From positions 1 to 49,174 of the forward strand of contig WREP01000016.1 of the NCBI GenBank assembly GCA_009779265.1: a DNA stretch of 49,174 bases, in the 5' to 3' direction. Every line of letters begins with the position of its first letter. Position 1 is the stretch's first letter. The position numbers were made by a program, and so were the translations under genes. Of this stretch, positions 46,154 through 49,174 are shown piece by piece. This stretch comes from Betaproteobacteria bacterium. Its GTDB lineage: Bacteria > Pseudomonadota > Gammaproteobacteria > Burkholderiales > Rhodocyclaceae. The notes below the pieces were generated by a model that had not been told where the DNA came from, ran no database searches, and was given only the letters and a program-made list of their open reading frames with translations.

Positions 46154-47518
46154 ATGCATGAAGCCGCCCTGTTGGCTGACGAGGCTCGGTATTGTTCGTT
46201 CGGTGACACCGTTCACTATTCCGATCCCAAGATTTTTTCTCGCTGTGAAGGCAGCTATCTGTACGACGGCGAGGGGACGTCTTTTCTCGACCTGCAAATG
46301 TGGTACTCGGCCGTCAATTTCGGCTATGCCAACCCGCGCCTGAATGCCGTGCTCAAGCAGCAGATCGACACTTTGCCGCAAGTGGCGAGCCAGTACCTGC
46401 ATCCGACCAAGATCGAGCTGGCGAAGATCATCGCGGAGGATGCGAAAAGGAAATGGGGCCGTGACGGGCGTATTCATTTCAATGTCGGCGGTTCGCAATC
46501 CATCGACGATTCCTTGAAACTCGTGCGCAATGCCAAGGGCAAGAGCTTGATGTTTGCCTTCGAGGGCGGCTATCACGGCCGCACGCTGGGCGCCACGGCC
46601 ATTACGTCGAGCTACCGTTACCGCCGCCGCTACGGGCATTTCGGGGACCGCGCGTATTTCGTCCCTTTCCCTTATCACTTCCGTGGCCCCAAGGGGATGG
46701 ACAAGGAGGAATACGGCGAATATTGCGTGCAGCAATTCGAGCGCCTGTTCGAATCGGAATACAACGGCGTATGGGACCCGAAGGCGGGGCAGTCGGAGTA
46801 CGCCGCCTTTTACGTCGAGCCGATTCAGGGCACAGGGGGCTATGTCATCCCGCCGCCCAATTTCTTCAAGGGACTGAAGCGTGTCCTGGACAAGTACGGC
46901 ATCCTGCTCGTGGTTGATGAAATCCAGATGGGCTTTTTCCGCACCGGCAAACTCTGGTCGATCGAGCACTTTGGCGTGACGCCGGACGTACTGGTCTTCG
47001 GCAAGGCGCTGACCAACGGGCTGAACCCCCTGGCCGGATTGTGGGCGCGCGAAGAACTGATCAATCCGCAGGTTTTTCCGCCCGGGTCGACGCATTCGAC
47101 CTTTGCCTCCAACCCCCTGGGTACGGTGGTGGGTTTGGAGACGATGCGTATGTTGGCCGAGACGGATTACGAGGCTATGGTCATGGGCAAGGGCGAACTC
47201 TTTCTCGCGGGGCTGCGCGACTTGCAAAAGCGCCACCCCGAAATCGGCGACGTGGACGGGCTGGGGCTCGCGCTACGCGCCGAGATTTGCGAGGCCGATG
47301 GTTTCACGCCCAACAAGCCCTTGCTCGACAAGATGGTGGATATCGGCCTGGCCGGGGGGCTGACGCACAAGGGCAAGCGGATGGGCCTCGTGCTGGACGT
47401 GGGCGGCTACCACAAGAACGTCATTACGTTTGCGCCTTCGCTGCACATTGAAAAAGAGGAAATCGAGCTGGCGATGGTGCTGCTCGATCAACTCTTCACG
47501 TGCGCCAAGCGGGGCTGA
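46154..47518 (+). CDS. class III PLP-dependent aminotransferase
   Basis: A 454-residue fold type I aminotransferase of class III, the group that handles omega-amines and amino-acid side chains (ornithine, GABA, diaminobutyrate, aminoalkanols). 'FNVGGSQSIDDSLKLVRN' and 'EGGYHGRTLGATAITSS' bind the cofactor; 'LLVVDEIQMGFFRTGKLW' has the pyridine-N Asp; Lys284 in 'VFGKALTNGLNPLAG' is the Schiff-base residue. The N-terminus carries unusual 'GDTVHYSDPKIFSRCEGSYL'. Context with an HAD phosphatase, a hydrolase and flippase-like proteins suggests an amine-bearing lipid or metabolite; the substrate is not known. Converges with the hydrolase gene with a seven-base gap. Confidence 0.82.
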   Translation: MHEAALLADEARYCSFGDTVHYSDPKIFSRCEGSYLYDGEGTSFLDLQMWYSAVNFGYANPRLNAVLKQQIDTLPQVASQYLHPTKIELAKIIAEDAKRKWGRDGRIHFNVGGSQSIDDSLKLVRNAKGKSLMFAFEGGYHGRTLGATAITSSYRYRRRYGHFGDRAYFVPFPYHFRGPKGMDKEEYGEYCVQQFERLFESEYNGVWDPKAGQSEYAAFYVEPIQGTGGYVIPPPNFFKGLKRVLDKYGILLVVDEIQMGFFRTGKLWSIEHFGVTPDVLVFGKALTNGLNPLAGLWAREELINPQVFPPGSTHSTFASNPLGTVVGLETMRMLAETDYEAMVMGKGELFLAGLRDLQKRHPEIGDVDGLGLALRAEICEADGFTPNKPLLDKMVDIGLAGGLTHKGKRMGLVLDVGGYHKNVITFAPSLHIEKEEIELAMVLLDQLFTCAKRG

Positions 47519-47525
47519 TCGCAGG

Positions 47526-48365
47526 CTATGCGGATTTTCTTTTCGCGGCGTTGTCCGCACGAGCGACGATGCGGCTGAAGAAATCCACCGAACGGTCGAC
47601 CAGGGTGGCCTTTTCCTGGTCGACCGTTACCATATGATAACTGTTGGCGAGGATGACTGTTTCGACCGGCCCGGCAAAACGGCGTTCGATGACATGCACA
47701 TTGGCGAGGCTGGCAACATCGTCTTCGCGCGCATGGACGGCAATGGCGGGGGTATGCACACGATGCAGTTTCTTTTGCACATCGGCGGCCAAGCGGTAGA
47801 ACTGTTCCAGCGAAGGCCAGGGGTTGCCGGGCAGGCCGGCGGCTTCGGAGTCCCCCGCGTGCATCTTGCTGGAAATCGCCTGCCGCAGCCGTTCGTTCTT
47901 GATCCCGTAGGGCCAGGCTTCCATGAAACGCTTGTTCCGCCCGATACCCAGGGCCATGAAGAGCGGAAACAGGAAGCTCAGGCGCCTGCCCTCAAAGGGG
48001 ATGCTCCAGCCATCGTAGAAGAAGGTCGTGCCATAGAGGCCCAGTCCGTCGACTTTGTCGGGATGTTCGATGGCGTACTTGATCGCCAGCACGGCACCCA
48101 TCGAAAGCCCCGCCACGAAGAGATGATCGACTTTTTGGCGCAGCGCGTCGGCGGCTTCTTCGACGCTGGCGAACCAGTCCTTCCAGCCCGTGGCGAGCAA
48201 ATCCGCTTCGCTTCCACAGTGTCCGGCCAAGCGCACGCATTCGGCTTCAAAGCCTGCCGCCTTGAAGCCGCGCGCTACAAAACGCATTTCGTTCGGGGTG
48301 CCCGTGAGGCCGTGGATCAATAAAACCCCGGCGCTGCCGGGAGAAACTTGGGGCAAAACCGACAT
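47526..48365 (-). CDS. alpha/beta hydrolase (monoacylglycerol lipase/carboxylesterase-like)
   Basis: A 279-residue alpha/beta hydrolase. Oxyanion motif 'LLIHGLTGTPNE' (about 15-26), nucleophile Ser88 in 'VAGLSMGAVLA', a likely acid in 'VHAREDDVAS', and His in 'NSYHMVTVD' complete the triad. The fold and length resemble Est30-type carboxylesterases and monoacylglycerol lipases (serine aminopeptidase S33 group). ATG 48365 was selected over TTG 48392. It lies opposite in strand to its neighbours, between the aminotransferase and the SMR pair, and is divergent from the latter. A role in releasing or hydrolysing an acyl product is conjecture. Confidence 0.76.
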   Translation of the reverse strand: MSVLPQVSPGSAGVLLIHGLTGTPNEMRFVARGFKAAGFEAECVRLAGHCGSEADLLATGWKDWFASVEEAADALRQKVDHLFVAGLSMGAVLAIKYAIEHPDKVDGLGLYGTTFFYDGWSIPFEGRRLSFLFPLFMALGIGRNKRFMEAWPYGIKNERLRQAISSKMHAGDSEAAGLPGNPWPSLEQFYRLAADVQKKLHRVHTPAIAVHAREDDVASLANVHVIERRFAGPVETVILANSYHMVTVDQEKATLVDRSVDFFSRIVARADNAAKRKSA

Positions 48366-48467
48366 GTATGCTTTCTTTGAAAATGATTTCAATAGTCATG
48401 AAGAAAAGACAACCGATTATTATATCAGCGGCAAGCTTGCGCCGCCCTGCCTTGTGAGGCCGAGGTC

Positions 48468-48833
48468 GTGAACACGAGCGTGATGATTGCCCTGCTGTGG
48501 CTCATCAACCTGGTGACCGATACGGGCGGACAACTGGCGTTCAAGGCAGCTGCCGTCGAGAACAGGGAAGCAACGGGGTGGGAGCACTGGCGGCACATGT
48601 TGAGCCGTCCGTGGATCTATCTCGGCGTGACCCTGTACATCGCCGAATTCGTCGCCTGGCTGGCGTTTCTTTCAACGGTGACGCTGGCGGAGGGCGTGTT
48701 GTTGGGCATGGCCGGTATCGTCACCGTGATGGTGGGGGGACGGCTCTGGTTCAAGGAACACTTTACGCGCCCGCGTATCATCGGGGTTAGCCTGATCCTG
48801 ATGGGCGTGGCGCTGGTCGGTTTGGGGAGGTGA
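48468..48833 (+). CDS. four-helix SMR/EmrE-type membrane protein (ArnE/F-like)
   Basis: A 121-residue protein with four hydrophobic helices (about 5-25, 47-65, 67-88, 97-118). It starts 'NTSVMIALLWLINLVTDTGG' and ends 'LILMGVALVGLG'. The short SMR/EamA-like size and the 'AEFVAWLAFLSTVTLAEGVL' segment resemble ArnE/ArnF flippase subunits more than drug pumps; the EmrE helix-1 glutamate is not evident, with Asp present near residue 18 instead. GTG 48468 with GAGG upstream is the likely start. It is four bases ahead of a second protein of the same type, so a heterodimer is plausible. Confidence 0.7.
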   Translation: MNTSVMIALLWLINLVTDTGGQLAFKAAAVENREATGWEHWRHMLSRPWIYLGVTLYIAEFVAWLAFLSTVTLAEGVLLGMAGIVTVMVGGRLWFKEHFTRPRIIGVSLILMGVALVGLGR

Positions 48834-48837
48834 GCGG

Positions 48838-49174
48838 ATGAGTTCGCGCACTTTTTTCATTGGCGGCCTTTTGACGTTACTTGTTATCGACACATTTGCG
48901 CAGGTGTGTTTCAAGTTCACGGCTCTGAGTGCCGCGCCGCTGACGTTCGACCTGCCGTGGTTGCTGCGCGCATTGAGTACGCCGTGGCTGTATTGCGCAA
49001 TCTTGGGCTATTTTGGCGCGTTCGTGACCTGGATGGTCGTGTTGCGCCGTGTTCCCGTCGGCCCGGCATTTGCCGCTGCACACCTTGAGGTGGTTGGGGT
49101 GATGGTGATTTCCGTCCCTCTTTTCGGCGAAATCCTTTCCTGGCTTCAATATCTTGGCGCAGTATTGATCATTG
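48838..49174 (+). CDS. second four-helix SMR/EmrE-type membrane protein (runs off window)
   Basis: An open frame from ATG 48838 to the window end gives 112 residues with no stop, so the 3' end is missing. It begins 'MSSRTFFIGGLLTLLVIDTF' and contains 'YCAILGYFGAFVTWMVVL' and 'AAHLEVVGVMVISVPLFGE', again four hydrophobic segments. The start follows the previous gene's stop by four bases (GGAGGTGAGCGG upstream). Tandem unequal SMR genes commonly form heterodimeric transporters or flippases, as with arnE/arnF earlier in this window. Confidence 0.7.
   Translation, partial: MSSRTFFIGGLLTLLVIDTFAQVCFKFTALSAAPLTFDLPWLLRALSTPWLYCAILGYFGAFVTWMVVLRRVPVGPAFAAAHLEVVGVMVISVPLFGEILSWLQYLGAVLII

Overview
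The window reads as chromosomal DNA of a Gram-negative betaproteobacterium. A Rhodocyclales-like background is an inference from gene order and high GC; no marker gene settles the genus. Most of the DNA is GC-rich and tightly packed. The exceptions are AT-richer patches at 1-1100, 2593-4050 and 35400-37250, which look acquired or remodelled.

Layout. (1) 1-1196: an edge with a 24-base C run, a phage-type XRE repressor with candidate operators, a strong terminator, the 3' remnant of a phage minor tail protein gene, and AT-rich debris. (2) 1197-6407: a histidine phosphatase and a calcineurin-like phosphatase on +; then on - a lipoprotein, a zinc-dependent phospholipase C-like protein, and a coupled trio made of a diacylglycerol glycosyltransferase-like enzyme, a small membrane protein and an exported dual-specificity-type phosphatase. 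(3) 6506-21516, all on -: the conserved envelope/translation block rpsB-tsf-pyrH-frr-uppS-cdsA-dxr-rseP-bamA-skp-lpxD-fabZ-lpxA-lpxB-rnhB-trmH-like, headed by a promoter and a structured rpsB leader. (4) 21630-30838: a complete lipid A aminoarabinose (arn) system split into divergent arms, arnA-D-E-F on - and arnB-C plus two membrane glycosyltransferases on +. (5) 30878-35272: rmlD on -, then map and glnD on +. (6) 35273-37774: a 545-base gap with a REP-like inverted repeat, a leucine-rich-repeat protein of foreign composition, a palindrome, and a toxin-antitoxin remnant whose PIN toxin lost its N-terminus where it meets the next gene. (7) 37768-45412: a two-component system divergent from a heavy-metal RND efflux operon (adaptor, CzcA-type pump, TolC-like channel). 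(8) 45462-49174: an unidentified set with an HAD phosphatase, a class III aminotransferase, an alpha/beta hydrolase and two tandem four-helix SMR-type membrane proteins; the last runs off the window.

How the parts fit. Blocks 3 and 4 cooperate in the outer membrane: lipid A first steps (lpxD, lpxA, lpxB, fabZ), outer-membrane protein assembly (bamA, skp), envelope-stress protease (rseP), phospholipid and isoprenoid supply (cdsA, dxr, uppS), and L-Ara4N decoration of lipid A for cationic peptide resistance. Block 2 could add sugar-headed membrane lipids. The least explained parts are block 8, the paralogous ArnT-like protein, the LRR protein and the block 2 lipid genes. There are no rRNA, tRNA or CRISPR features, and no intact transposase.
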